From assembly GCA_026874595.1 (NCBI GenBank), contig CM049313.1, positions 51,633,659 through 51,697,658 on the forward strand: DNA of 64,000 bases, in the 5' to 3' direction. Made by a program: the position numbers and the translations under genes. The notes under the pieces were generated by a model. The model saw only the letters and a program-made list of their open reading frames with translations, searched no databases and was not told where the DNA came from. Of this stretch, positions 31,508-44,590 are shown piece after piece (the stretch's first letter is position 1; the number at the start of each line of letters is the position of its first letter). Source of the DNA: Sipunculus nudus (lineage: Eukaryota; Annelida; Sipuncula; Golfingiida; Sipunculidae).

Positions 31508-32410
31508 TTATTAGGGCCCCGCTAGAAAGCGGGTGCCCTATAGTAATCGACCTGTCTGTCTGTCCGTCCGTCCGTCTGTCCTCAAATTCTTTCCCGGATG
31601 GTAACTCCAGTTAGGATTGACGGTTAAGTTCAAACCTGAAATATGTATTAACCATTAATTATGGAAGATCCCTATCGATTTTAGGGTCCTGAGGTCAAAG
31701 GTCAGAAAAGTTATTCACAGTATGGTGTTAAATTTAAGGTCCCTCTTTCAGCAGGGCAGAAATCATAATTGTAACCATAATTGTTTGTTCCACCTTAACA
31801 GTAGGACAGGTCCTCATGTCAACAGCAACGAGGCATGATATATGGTCATAGCCATAGTTATGCGGTAAAAAACCATTACTGAATACCTAGAAAGGTTGCG
31901 CTCTCTTAGCAAATATGCATGCAAAAGGACACACATTGTTAACACAATAACTCGTAAAAAGTATATCATATAAGGTCCCCAGACTCACGGCAGTGATGGA
32001 CCTTTTGATGGGCCACATCATGTTTGAAGATGGGTTACCTTGATGGATTTCCAAGGTAAGAGAGGTGATAATGCTAAAATGATGTTAACCAAATAGCTCG
32101 CAAACAATTTGACTAACCCTCACTGAACTTGCACCAGTAATGTTTGTTATGAAGGGCCAGGTCAATTTCGAAGATGGTTGACCTTGACAGAGGCGATAAT
32201 TCTCAAATGATGTTAATGCAATAACTCGCAAAGAATTTGATGAACAATCAATTTCGTTTCTGCATAATAACTCCCCTAACAAATGATGGATAGGTTTCAA
32301 ACATAATATGTATCACCCATGGCCTAAGGAGAAGCTTAGAAGCATAAAAAAGTAATACACAGTTTGGTGTTCAGTTGCTGGTGTCTCCTTCAGCAGGCCA
32401 GAAATGGATG
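31508..32410 (+). repeat. Dispersed repeat family 2, copy 2
   Basis: Shares the hairpin head (TTAGGGCCCCGCTAGAAAGCGGGTGCCCTATAG) and the following GTCTGTCCGTCC tract with 11482. The downstream body contains GGATGGTAACTCCAGTT and GAGGTCAAAGGTCA, as in the repeat at 24355-25400. The boundary on the right is approximate. Confidence 0.6.
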
Positions 32411-33533
32411 AATCTTTTCCGAGTCACTCGTGCACAGCGGCATTACATTTTCACAGTATATTTTGTACAGACAATTTGGAGATTTCCCAGAAAAGGATAC
32501 ACTGGCCCAACGCACTACAGTGGCTCTCATTTTGACCATGTTTGAACAAATTTATCTCCACTTCCAACATCTCAAGGAATTTGGACGTATTATAGTGACC
32601 ATCCACAAATTTAAATTGATATATTCATATGTAGCCATTATACACAACACAGCGCATCTGTAGACCCAAGCCCAAGAACAGCTGAGTCTCAGTTCAAGAG
32701 AACGACCATTTTATCACTACTAACCAGCAGCTGACTCTCTCTAATACTACAAGGTTCATGTACAGACTCAAGCCTCGCATATAATAAGGCCAAATCAACA
32801 TACAAATACTGGAAAAATATTTGACACAGCCCAGCCAAGACTTCAACCAAGAATAATTGGCACAGGTAATACACAAATACAGAAACTAAAAATGCATGCA
32901 GTTCTTTTATATCATTATTTTGATAGCTTTGAACATTTTCACTTTACCATATCTTTTCTTCCAGTATATGTCAGCTGTTCTTTACAGGTTCTTTTATTTT
33001 CAAATATCACTCTATCAGCCCATGCTACCAAAGTACACCAAATTCACATTACTTCAATTTATAATAATAATGACTGCATCTTTTGCGGGGCCCTTCCTGA
33101 CCTGTCAGTTTTCTAGTCATTACAGACTATTGTTATATGATACTTGCCGGTAGATGTGGAGTACCTTTACAATAAAGATACCCCAATCACCCAAATGTGT
33201 TGTTTTCTACGAGATCCGTACTTTAAGAAAAAGACTTTATCTATGTGGTAATAATTTAGACCGTTTGATGAAGTATAAAGTCTTGTGTATTAAATACTGC
33301 CGTGTCAGCATTTTACGACGTCCAGGAGGTGACAGTTCCATTCTAGTTTTGAACGACTTTGACGTCTTAACTTCCGCCCCCCCCCCCCCTTTCTTTTCCA
33401 GCTGCGACCTTATTTAAGAGTGACATGCGGAAAACATGACTTCGAACATCTAGACAGAAAGGAATTAAATTGAAACCTGAAATTAGGTCATAGTGACCTA
33501 TATTCTGCGAGATACTGGCCGAAAACACAACTT
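32411..33533. other. No gene recognised
   Basis: Short frames on both strands, none with domain content. A C13 homopolymer occurs near 33377. Confidence 0.45.
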
Positions 33534-34294
33534 TGTTGTGTTGGTGTCTCTTTTATTATGCGCTTTTGACATTCTGATTCGTGTTAGACAGGCCCCGGTT
33601 TATTGTGCCCATGAGTCTTACATGTGTCTGTTAGGCCGGCATAGTTCGTTACCATGGGAGACGTACGAGTTGGGCTGGCCCACGTGTTGGGTCTGAAGTG
33701 TAGAAACACAGCGTTCTTTGTTCTAGATGTTTCAAGTATGTTCCTGTAACGTCTGTATTGTTCTATGGAGTTTACCATTTCCAGAATTTTTGGATGAAGA
33801 AGTTATAAATAGCTGTGTTTAGAGCCGAGGGAAGAGAGAGATAATTTCCAGCGGACACGGAAGAGTGTGAGTCAGTTTGTGGACCTTTCCGATAATTGCA
33901 GCTTTTATTGATATTCTTCGAAATGTGTAACGGGGTTTATACAGTCTTCAGTTTGCCTTTGGGATTATTGCCAGAACTCCACTTTTGGATTACAACAGAT
34001 TGATTTTGAGATAACATTGGATTATTATTCTCTGAGAAGATTTACGTGAACTGTTCATCTGGATTATGTTTTAAAGGAGTTGTTGACCTGTGACAGTGGT
34101 GGTTTCCAGAATCGGAGCCTAGGATCCGGACACTCTTGTACTGTGAATTTTTATTGTTTTACTGTGAAATTGTATTGATTTAGTGTATTGTAATGTTTGG
34201 ATTGATTAAAGAATAAATAATAATTATTTGTTAACAAAAAAACACTGACTTCTGTATTCATTCCCCTAGACATTTCACGCTGTCTAGTGTGACA
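33534..34294 (+). mobile_element. Solo-LTR-like element, plus-strand copy
   Basis: Aligns in inverted orientation with 44836-45461 (shared GACATTCTGATTCGT, ACACAGCGTTCTTTGTTCTAGATGTTTCA, CCTAGGATCCGGACACTC, GACATTTCACGCTG). It has the order expected of an LTR: TG start, TATAAAT at 33804, AATAAA at 34212 and a CA end. No gag or pol sequence is adjacent. The ~75 bp after the end (to about 34378) is also conserved next to another fragment at 44717. Confidence 0.5.
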
Positions 34295-34378
34295 GAATCT
34301 GATTTTTATTTATCTCCAAAACAAAATTAATGCTCGTCACGACTACGTGATCTGTTGTTATTAGGTTCCGTAACAACT

Positions 34379-36836
34379 TGCATTCATTTTCCCTACAATC
34401 TTCTGATATTACATTCAGGGATCGATGTACTGGGAAAATGTCCTTGGAAATATGAAATCAGGTAACCAATACCTATATTCTGCGAGCTGTAGGAAAAACA
34501 TTTTGCACTCTGAAAGTTAAGGAAAATTGGAAATTAATCATGGAAAGGTCATGGAAAGAATGTTCACATTGTCTGTGGAAACCATGTAATATCAGAAAGA
34601 CAAATGCGGTCTTTTAGGGAATCTTCCTTAGGCGTTTGTAAAAATTGTCAACCAGTGGGTAAACAGATGTCGATTCTCCCTGCATTTCTTGGTGTCTTTT
34701 CTTTTCGATTTTTCTGAGTTAAATTTGCAGTTCAACTTCCTTTTTTGTAGGTGTTTCTGAATCTATACATCGGTCGTCAGATATAATTTTGCTTCGGCAA
34801 TTTTCCTATGCACATCCCTGAAGCTGTGAAACCCCCATCCTGTACACTTGCCCAATGCAGCGAAACCTCTTCTGCTTCCAGATAAATTTAGTACGGTGTA
34901 CCTGAACGATTACAATATTAGTTTTCAAGAAAGAATTAATATACATACATAGTGTCAAAGTTTTAACCATTAACAGACAAAGACAAAAGAAAATGTAAAC
35001 TATACTGGATTGTTATACTGTGGGTTTTTTTAGACACAGCTTATATGTGATAAAACAAGACGCTACCTTGTAGGCTAAATTGGTTGTTTTGTACTAGAAA
35101 CGAATGGCTTTGACGTTACTATCCTCCCTTCGCCAAGGATATTTTAAACAATAATAGAACAACGATAATGACTGCAAAAACTTTATTTAAACAAAGCAAT
35201 TAAAGCAAAATTAATTAAACCGGGTCTTAAACACTATCCCAAAATCTATCCTGATTTAAGAATTAGAAACAAAAATATGAAGATTTGATTTTTATTACAG
35301 CTTGATGTAAACCAAATTGTTGTAAGTATGTATGATAATATATTATCTTATTAAGAGCCGAGTAGTTTTATGAAACCTATACTGCCTTACTTATGTACGA
35401 ATTTGGTAAACATTTGTGAACCCTTCCAATCAATATTTACCAGTCAAATGGAACATTCTTACAAATACTGCCAACATTTTTTTTTTTACTAAGAATGCTA
35501 GGAGCTTGGGGTGGGGGGTGTTATCAAAAGTCACGTCACTGGCAGGGGTGTTTGAAGTGTGCCTGTATTGATCATTTACAAGTGTACTGCATAGCAAAAT
35601 TCCTGTAGAACACCCGGTTCTTGTACCCATTCAGAATAGCCGGTCCGGCTCTGGAGAGATTTTTAAAATGATGACGAACTGTGGCCACCAAGTTTTTGTC
35701 GAGGAAGATGAACGTTCAGTGTCCAGCCATGTGCAGTTTCAGGAGATGCCACTTCCGGACTCTAGGAGGCTGGCATCTGCTTCCGGCCTTGTAAACCATT
35801 ATGGCCATAGCCGTAGCATTCTGCAGAACTACAGTTCTACAAACAATGAATATCAATGTGACTCCGCTGCATCATGTTTATTCATTATACATGAAATACG
35901 TCTAGGTATTTCAAGATGGTTGCCTCTACGTAACGTAAAGATATATGGGATTAAACAAATACGTGTAAGGTTGAAATGACATGATTAATAACACATAAGA
36001 ATAAGCTCTTATCATATGTGCCAACAACAGACTGACAGTCTTCTGTGGTAGTTAATAAAAATGTAAAAAGAGGAAAAACAATTTTTTTCCCTAGCTTTTT
36101 CACCGCCATCTATAGGGTCACTGATACGATAAACTGCGTGACATATAAAAACAGCGTGACAGGTCTGACAGGAATTAGTTGGCAAACGTTAAGGGTTAAC
36201 GGATGTTTGATACAAATTCTCACCAATCAAGAGGGCGAGATAGCTCTAGGATAACCCCCCCCCCCCCCACGGGCAATAAATCCTCAGCAATTACACCCCA
36301 GCAAAAACCACCCGGACATATCTGATTAATTAAAAAAAAACATTTTGTTAATTCGCTGAAAGTTGACCAACACAGATGGCGCCAGTTGCAGCATATGTAT
36401 ATTTACTCTGTATATAACTGGAGTGATAATACTGTCCAGGAATGACAGCTCCATCTCGTTGAAAAGCTGAGGTCAAAGTTGAAGATTCAATGGTCGACTT
36501 GTGTTAGGAATTTCTGGGTAAATTATGATTCCACGATGACAATAGATCAACGTATACGCCCCCCCCCCCACCCACCCATTCGGCTAATTACGTTCCTCTG
36601 ATGTACGTACCGACTTACGGTGTGTTGCTATCTATAAATATAGTTATGTTAAACCAGTTTAGCTAGTCTTCGTTATATAACAGCGCCATCTGTGGTATTC
36701 TTGATGAAACCTAACTGGTCTCCAAGTTAGAAATATTGAAAGGGAAGATAAGCTATTATTTCAGAATAACCATACCTTTTTTCCAAAATTAATGTATCAT
36801 GTAGAGTGCTTTTGAACGAGATGTATGCATGAAAAA

Positions 36837-36841
<5 letters not shown>
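34379..36841. other. No gene recognised
   Basis: Mixed-composition sequence. A 103-codon plus-strand frame at 35668-35979 and a minus frame at 35430-35630 sit in a slightly GC-richer patch but show no domain or splice support. Poly-C runs occur at 36255-36268 and near 36560. Confidence 0.4.

Positions 36842-36897
<56 letters not shown>
36842..36897. repeat. (AT)n microsatellite
   Basis: About 28 AT units. Confidence 0.97.
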
Positions 36898-36900
<3 letters not shown>

Positions 36901-37359
36901 AATAAAATCAATGTTCAAAATATCAAAATATAGCCATTACAAGTTTTAAACTTTCAACCTATCATTTACTTTCTGCATACACTATAAAACAGCTAACCAT
37001 TTGAATATAACAAGGAAATAAAGAAAGTAGACGATCATAGGTCGAACGCTTTCTGGAAATGACGTGGAAACAGTCGAATGAATGAGCAATGACAAAATGA
37101 GAGGAATGAGCCATATTTTTTAAGATAGGACCAATATTGACAATGTTATGAAGGAAATGAGAAATTGACGTGTTTTAATGAAACTGATCTCGACCTTTGA
37201 CCTATATTATTAATACAAATACTGCTTCCATAAATCATTCCGATATTCGATAAGTTTAAGTGCATGTACAACGGTTTTCCTGCCTAATTGTGGCCAGTAG
37301 AACGCTATACTAGTATGCCATACACAAGACCCAGCAAGAAGGCGAAATTGAAGATAACT

Positions 37360-37950
37360 GACAAACAGACAGGCATACTGACAATGTGAAACAAGGTTGA
37401 GACCAGATGACTTGAACAGGTTATAATGAAGATCAAGAAGAAGAAAATATGCTACAGTTTATGTAATTAGGGATATGGCCAAATATGATATGTTGTCGTG
37501 GTTCGAGTGCAGTGCCTCCTAGTTGCCATTTCCTAAAACTGAAAAATTACTTTTGAGATATTAGTGTAAGGCATAAGGTTCAGTTTGAAAAGGATTGCTG
37601 CAAAACTGTGGCCTGTAGATAGCTAATTGTAAGATGCCAGAACCAACAAGCAGGGGACATAGACAAACATACAGACATACTGACAAAGTGACACAAGATT
37701 GAGACCAGATGATCTCACCAGGTTATGGAGAAGTCCAAGAGCAGAAAATAAGGTATAGTTTATGTAATTGAGATTTATAGTTTTGGAGTTATGGCAAAAA
37801 CAGATATGTTGTTGAATATCGAGTCCAGCGCCCCCTAGCGACTATGTTCCAAAAATGAAAAATCCGTTTGATATCCGTCGAGATATTAGTGTAAGACATA
37901 AGATGTATCAGTTTCAAATGGATTTTTTTTTCAAAATTGTGGCCTCTGGG
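37360..37950. repeat. Two ~297-bp tandem units
   Basis: The block GACATACTGACAA.GTGA.ACAAG.TTGAGACCAGATGA occurs near 37375 and 37675. It is followed in both by GAAAATA.G.TA.AGTTTATGTAATT and GAGATATTAGTGTAAG. The second copy is diverged. Confidence 0.7.
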
Positions 37951-38460
37951 CATCTGTAAATGATATATCGCAAAATCTCATTTGATGAGATATTGTGCGA
38001 TATATCGCGAGACTTTTACTTAAATCTTTAAGTACTCATGGGATGCTACCTTACGAAAAAAAGTAGACCTCTCTAGCGTTAAAACTGACAAAGTTAGAAA
38101 ATAGTCCTTTAATTTTCTATTTTTATGACCTTTCCCCGAAAATGCGTAACTATGGTTACGGTAGATTTGAGGCAGCCACACACTAGAAGAAAGGCCTTGG
38201 AATGACAAAGAAAATGAGCTACTGTTGAATTCAGGGTTCAGGAAAGAATTGAATTGTGTGATCTTCAGGTTCTGAACAAAAAAATGTTTTACAAGTTTAC
38301 TAAACATAATTTGCATTTATTATCTTCTTTATATACCAGTTTTATGTCTGAAATACTTACTTTAGGCCTCTATGCAAAGACACGGTGATTGTGTCATTAT
38401 TCTGTAATATTTGTATTATTATGCTGGGAGCGATGTAATGTAAGGTATGCCAGAGGTGTA

Positions 38461-38761
38461 AGATTCCTTAAACTTTTGTGAATATTTCAAACACATGGAA
38501 AATACGTGCTTAGAAACAGGAACCTGTTGTAAGACGTTTTAATCAGTAAGCCACGTGTTTCAAGACATGTAAAAAATAATACATGTAATTCACTTGAAAC
38601 ATGTTGCAAAACATTTTTAAATTGTCTATCATGAATTATGTTTCAAACTGAAACGTGAAAGCATTGATTTGAAACAGGTTTTGTTTTGAAACCCAACGAC
38701 GTGTTTAAAAATGGGACAAAATGTTGTTTTAATTTGAAACTTGTTTCCAGTTTATAAAGTG
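38461..38761 (-). mobile_element. CACTA/EnSpm-type terminal fragment
   Basis: Dense GAAAC/GTTTC-type repeats (CACGTGTTTC, TTGAAACATGTTG, TTTGAAACAGG) lead to a terminus that reads on the minus strand CACTTTATAAACTGG. This resembles CACTCTAAAAAGTGCC at 50409, and both sit beside the same kind of subterminal repeat. The other end was not found. Confidence 0.45.
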
Positions 38762-38940
38762 TATCCTTATAGCTTGGATGTCTTTCCTCAAATGATTTAA
38801 TAAGTAAGTTCTAGTTTCTTACATTTCTATTCATTTTCCAATAACGTCATCCTGCATTATTCGTTTTAATGTAATTTATATCAGGATTTTTGTAAAACTA
38901 AGTTTTCAACATTAAAATAAACTAAGAATTATTTACTTAC

Positions 38941-39223
38941 CTGAAAAACAGGAAGTCATAATTTAGAGAGTCATGCACATTGTAGACCAGACAAGGATAC
39001 CCATACCCTGCCCTCTGCAGAGCAATGTCACTCAGAAATTCTGTAGACACAATATATTCAGGCGCTTGGATCAGATTAGAATTCGCAATTGCCATGCAGA
39101 AGCGGTCTTGTTCCCACATCTTTGGGCTAAAGTCTTTTTCTGTGCTTCCGTCCAAAACTATTGAGCCGAGGGTATCCCCGGTCGTCTCGGAACAGAAAAA
39201 ATAGGAAAATTTGTACCTGTTTC
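38941..39223 (-). CDS. Putative secreted protein exon 2
   Basis: 283 nt, open throughout in the phase set by exon 1. Contains DFSPKMWEQDRFCMAIANSN and ends DSLNYDFLFFR at the donor. Confidence 0.6.
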
Positions 39224-39922
39224 CTGAAATAGCAAAAAATAAGACCCCCACTTTACACTAATGGACATTGTGATGTCATAGCACTGCCTTTGCTTTAGTA
39301 TTTACGCTTGCTACTAAAATTACCCAAATAATATGTGATTCCATGTACCGATCGACGTAACTCAGTGCCAGCTCTTAGGGCCTATAGTAGCCGACCAGAG
39401 AGTCGTAATTGAGTTATATAATTTTCCCGCGAGGTGGTAGTACAAGTTTTAAGCGTTCCGACACAACAAGAGTAAGGTTGAAGAATTATGTTTTAATAAT
39501 TGCATCGACTGGGCCAGTCTATGTGATGACACCGCAGCTTATTCGTCTGTGGATAATACAGGTGTTTAGAACGTATCTCGTATAAGCATCTACTTAGGGA
39601 CAATGCATAAAAATATGTTTGATATGATATATTCTAGATGAGATTAGGTTTTGTCGCGGTTTCCTGCTGTTGGCCAAATAGGTAAAGCAGATTTGAAAAT
39701 TGATATACTATTTTTGGCCGTGTAAGGAACTATTATTTTAGACCACCTCGTTACAGTATGGAATATGAAAGTATACATGTGCTTTTTAATGTGTATATTG
39801 AAAAAAAATATGTTCTTACCATTTCCAATATCATGCGATGAATTGCAAGAGTGGCTCTTCACCGCCGGAATAGCGACAAGAATAGTTATGAGATGAACAG
39901 TTATCCTCGTTGGTGCCATCAT
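38941..39922 (-). CDS. Putative secreted protein, first two coding exons only
   Basis: Exon 1 is 39922-39820 and exon 2 is 39223-38941 on the minus strand. The donor (AATG/GTAAGA) and acceptor (GCTATTTCAG) agree in phase, and exon 2 ends at a strong CAG/GTAAGT donor in phase 2. The 128 complete codons begin with a hydrophobic signal-peptide-like stretch (MMAPTRITVHLITILVAIPA) followed by a small polar linker. They continue with a mixed alpha/beta-looking region containing four cysteines (SHSC, YFFC, DRFC, GYPC). Further exons must lie at lower coordinates, but none could be identified. I do not recognise the family. A donor-like site near 40313 suggests an untranslated exon upstream. Confidence 0.55.
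39820..39922 (-). CDS. Putative secreted protein exon 1 (signal peptide)
   Basis: Start chosen at the first of two adjacent ATGs (39922). The hydrophobic core VHLITILVAIPAV predicts export with cleavage near AVKSHS. Leaves in phase 1. Confidence 0.55.
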
Positions 39923-40413
39923 ATTTGACTTCACACAATAATAAATAAGAAAGTATTACTCAATATTAAAATTGTATAATAGGAATCACTATATTGCATG
40001 GTGCCATATTTGAATCATATTTCTTAAGTGGAGTGTTTCTTTACGAACGGTGCAATTTGCTGGTATACAGGAACCATGTCATAATCATGGCATTATATTT
40101 ATTGCAAGAACAAAAATAATGTTTCTATCTTGAAGAGTCTGTTTTAAAAATATCCTAAACACAATACACCATTTTGAAACCTATATTAACACAAGTTTTA
40201 CGGTTATACAATTATGTATGATTACAACTTAATTAAGCATTTTATACATTAAATCAGACCTAGCTTAGATTTACTTTTCCAATATTTATAAATGAATTAA
40301 AATATTACCTTTCAATCAGTGAGCCTAATCATCCGCAAGTCAGCGAGGACAGTGAAAGGTAGGGATAAAACTGCAGAAGTCACGTGATTCATTCCCCCAA
40401 TCACAAAATGATA

Positions 40414-40650
40414 GAAATCCAACGTAGGTACATATACATCGTCCCACGCTACCGTTCTGAGCCAAAAACAGTGGTATAAATCATCACCTGATACATGATC
40501 AAAAGCTTCTTTTTCATGCTTAGTTAATTACGACACTCCTTGTTGTCACTTGGCGGGGATTATAAACTAATTCATCGATTATTTTCCTTCCGTAATACTT
40601 GGAAATCATGGGTGTATAATCAGATGTAAAACTATTCTGAAAACTGCTCA
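40414..40650 (+). repeat. 237-bp direct duplication, copy 1
   Basis: Nearly identical and equal in length to 41413-41649. It starts GAAATCCAACGTAGGTACA and ends TATTCTGAAAACTGCTCA. It lies just upstream (on the minus strand) of the putative secreted-protein gene, so it may include part of its promoter region. Confidence 0.9.
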
Positions 40651-41165
40651 TCTCACATGTAGCCTGGGTGATGTTGTAATTGTAATGAGCTGTTGTGAAT
40701 ACTGTAAGGTGCTGCCACCTCGAGGCAACCTTCCACGTTAATATATATGTGTATGTGTTCAATATGTTGTGACTTGTGAATTGGCCGCGCCTCCACAGTA
40801 ATCACTTTCTGTGCTACCTGGCTTTTGCTACGGTTTCTTTACGAAAATTGTTGACGTACGTGTCTATTGGTTCTATTTCATCCCTCTTTGAAAAGGGCGT
40901 CTGCTTTTGTCATTGAATTAGGCGGATCCACTGCAAGGTGAATTTCCAAATTCAGCAAAAAGGTGCAAGGACAGACGTTGGCCTGTTCATCTCTTTGCTT
41001 CAGTCAGTTTGAAATGATTGCAAGACAGACAGAGCGCCTCTTAGGAAGACTATATTGTTGGATTTATATGGACCTCCCCACTAACTAATGACCATTGCCT
41101 CTGCCTGAAAGTTTCTGGAATATTGGCCGTTAGCGAGGTTGATCCTATCTTCGCCCCTATCTTCG

Positions 41166-41277
41166 CAGGGGCGGATCCAGGATTTAGAAAAAGGGGAGCG
41201 GGGGGTCCAACCCAGGAGGACAAATGGAAACCCTAAAAAAAGGTCCTCAGGTCTGAAAAAGGGAGATCCAGGCGGCA
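41166..41277 (+). mobile_element. GGGGCGGATCC MITE, partial copy
   Basis: Begins CAGGGGCGGATCCAGGATTT and shares CCAGGAGGAC.AATG.AAACCCT with the complete copy at 44451. The right inverted repeat is missing or degraded. Confidence 0.6.
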
Positions 41278-41322
41278 AAATTTTGTTTGAAGCCCTTAAG
41301 TAAACGTTGTTTCTGATGAAAA

Positions 41323-41342
41323 GGGGGGGGGGGGGGGGGGGG
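41323..41342 (+). repeat. G20 homopolymer
   Basis: Twenty consecutive G, about 70 bp before the second copy of the 237-bp duplication. Prone to quadruplex formation and to length error. Confidence 0.9.
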
Positions 41343-41412
41343 TTATTGTTTAATGAATGCTATGCCGAGCCATCAGAATGCTCCGTTGTATCATTTTAAT
41401 TTCCCCTACCCC

Positions 41413-41649
41413 TGAAATCCAACGTAGGTACAGCTACATCGTCCCATGCTACCGTTCTGAGCCAAACACAGTGGTATAAATCATCACCTGATAAATGACC
41501 AAGAGCTTCCTTTTCATGCTGAGTTAAATACGACACTCCTTGCTGTGACTTGGCAGGGATTATAAACTAATTCACCGATTATTTTCCTTCCGTAATACAT
41601 GGATATCATGGGTGTAGCCTATAATCAGAACTATTCTGAAAACTGCTCA
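41413..41649 (+). repeat. 237-bp direct duplication, copy 2
   Basis: Matches 40414-40650 with scattered substitutions and short compensating indels. Copies are 999 bp apart. Confidence 0.9.
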
Positions 41650-41820
41650 ACGGGTCCTGTTTACCAAGCTATTTGTGTCTGTGTGGGTCTTATGTTTTGT
41701 TTTGCAGACTAAAGCTACGTGTTCACTTTCGCGGACATGGTTATGTTTGTAATCAGATATGTGTTATACATTTAGTCATGTGTAAAAGACAGACACACAA
41801 ACACACACATAGGGTTATAC

Positions 41821-41824
<4 letters not shown>

Positions 41825-41879
<55 letters not shown>
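41825..41879. repeat. (AT)n microsatellite
   Basis: About 27 AT units. Confidence 0.97.
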
Positions 41880-41881
<2 letters not shown>

Positions 41882-41989
41882 TTATATTATTAGTAGTAGT
41901 ACTACAGTAGTAATATTCGTAAAAGCCAAGGGGATATTAGACAGCTTTCAGTTATTTTTGTTAAGCTTAACAGGGGGCTGTGTTTGAGA

Positions 41990-44450
41990 TTTTCACACCA
42001 CACACCCAGCGGACATACCTTCTCGAGTTCCTTCACTCTGAAAAGTCCAAAATATCACTCGTTGTCTGAATTGAAAAACACAAGTTTATTCCGGTAACTT
42101 CCAACAATTGGCCACCGCCGTCGTTGACTGGCTCCAATCTCACAATAACAACGTCTTCAACAAAGTACAAGTCACGTAATCCTCTAACGCCCTGCTCTAC
42201 GTCTCTGCTCTACGTCTCTATGACTAATAATGTCCTCGCGGTATTTTTCTACTACATCCCGCTCGGTGTACACCTAATTTGTCGTTGATATAACACGACC
42301 CGTCGCCAGTTGACGCTGGCTTCCAAATTCATTCACTCACTAACCGGCTTTGACATCACCTATTTATATCTGGGTAGCCGAAACTTCGGGAAGTCTCTAG
42401 AAAGACCAGGTCTTTCTCGTCAAGACTGGCACCTACGAGATTTTCTGGAATTTACCTATTAGAAATTTCACATAGCCTGAATTCTCTAGAACCTTCTGTC
42501 ATCTAATTATAATAAATCTTGGTACAGTAAGTCCATTTACTTACATAATAAACAAAATACTATTGAATAATCCACCAGCCGCCTCGGCACTGATGTAAAC
42601 AATCCGGATGACAACAACAACATACAACTTTACCATATATTATCAACTCCGTCTCTCTTACTACATTTTATGATTTGATGTTCCAAATTAATATAATCTG
42701 ACCTTTTAATGCACTGTATTAACTATGTTTTCCTTAACTAATTTTATCATTTTATGAAATTCCATTTGACATACACTGGGCGGGTAGCACGTTTTGTATC
42801 ACAGATGCAACATAGGCCTACATTTCACGTAGATACAACATATATTATACATATAGACGTTTGCATGAAATCTGTTTTTGAGATCCTGACAGTGGTTACG
42901 TCGGACTTCCCTTACGCTCTTTACACAGCGCTTTACCTATAGGCCTATTACCTATATCGTAAGCGCTGTTTGGTCCAATTAGATGAGACCCGATGCTGGA
43001 AGACACGACCTCAATGATTGGCTGAAATGGTCACATGGTTCATAAATAGCAAATTAAATGCTGTTGGCAAAATCATTTTCGGGGTCCAAGAAGCCACTGT
43101 GTATGAGCTTGACCACAAACTGATTCCATAAATATTTGTGGTACTCTTGACTGCGTAAAAACATTGCCAGATATGCGACACACAACTGATGCGACAAGGA
43201 ATCTACATAATTATCAGGGCGTGTTGCCAGCGAAACGGTTTACCAGCCAAGCGAAGAATACACGGAGCCCATGTTGTTCATTTCGTTTTGACTGACAGCT
43301 CATCGCCCCGGCAACCGTTTGGACAGGCCATAGGCTCAGGGAGCCCGATACGTATTTTGCACAGGTCCTTGTGCACATAGGAGCTCGGCCGGTGTGCTAT
43401 AATTCAAACGAATTGTAACAAAGTTGGCTCCGTGCACACCTCGCTTGCTGGTTTCAGTTGTACTGACAAACGGATACACGGCTACGCTGACATAGTCCTA
43501 ATGTCATAAAAGATTCGGTTGATGATGCGAGAACGCAGAGGGAGCAATTAAAATTTGAATTTTCTTTACTAACCATAAAGTAACCATAAAGCTGTCATCA
43601 AGCGGCCCTTAAAACGCAGCAATGGGCGGAGCCATGATGCCTGTCGAGTGTTTATTAACTGGCATTTGGTTGACTGCTAGTCCCATCAAACGCACAGCAG
43701 ACAAAGACCCACCAGCTGGTGTCAAAGTGTATAATAAACGGTCAAACCAGACGTCGGGAAAATCAGTAGCTTCATTAGAAGCGCATGATTTCCGTTGCTT
43801 CGGGTGCGTAGAGTTCCCTTAATCATGCCCAGAGCGTATATATTCAATATGCCTATGTATTATATATTTCACTCTGGAAAAGACGCCAGCAAGTCTTGGC
43901 GAATAAAAGTATATCATTTCTCGCCGCAGAGAGAGAGGGGTATCAAGATCAGCCAAAACCAGGGATGCCAATATTTAGAGGGGAATTCTGTTATTTGTTG
44001 GAACAATTGTGGACCCGTATGCATGAGTACAGTGGGAATAGAGTACGCCGTATTTATCTCGCTCAAATTTCCTTCTTAAATAAAGCGTCACGGGAACAGG
44101 GAAAAATACATTTTATAAGTCAAGATGACGTCTACATGTGGCACTGACACCTTGATGTGGCCAGAGTAGACCTTAATGGAGTACAGCACTCTTTGTAGTA
44201 TATATGTATTACTGCTACCAGTGATGCGGTCGATTGAAGCCATCATAGTTCTAGAACAAGTCGGATTCCTTGTCAAGTGCAACTTGTTATAGTGCAAAAA
44301 AAAAACAGCCTTGAACCACTACCGAGTCCCAGTTCATCCAATGATAACATCCTTATAATCAAAGTACAGACATATAAAAAAATACAGGTTTGACTATTTG
44401 GTGGTGGAGGCAAGATCGGTCCCTCTAGCCAATAGACTAATAGGTATTCT
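41990..44450. other. No gene recognised
   Basis: Moderate-GC sequence with short frames on both strands and no supported exons. Open frames at 43189-43380, 43622-44147 and 42754-42942 show no domain content. Confidence 0.4.
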
Positions 44451-44590
44451 CAGGGGCGGATCCAGGATTAAGGGAAAGGAGGGGTCCATTCCAGGAGGAC
44501 TAATGAAAACCCTGAAAAAAAAGGTTCCAAGGTCCGGAAAGGGGGAGGGGGGTCCAGACCCCCTGGACCTCTCCCTTGGATCCGCTTCTG
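44451..44590 (+). mobile_element. hAT-like MITE with CAGGGGCGGATCC ends
   Basis: The left end CAGGGGCGGATCCAGG pairs with the right end CTTGGATCCGCTTCTG as an inverted repeat. The element is about 140 bp with no coding sequence. ATTCT flanks both sides, possibly part of a target duplication. CAG-initial termini suggest hAT ancestry, but that is an inference. Confidence 0.65.

Noticed and set aside
35668-35979. 103-codon plus-strand frame in a GC-richer patch
   Set aside because: No domain, no splice context, and composition is not clearly coding.
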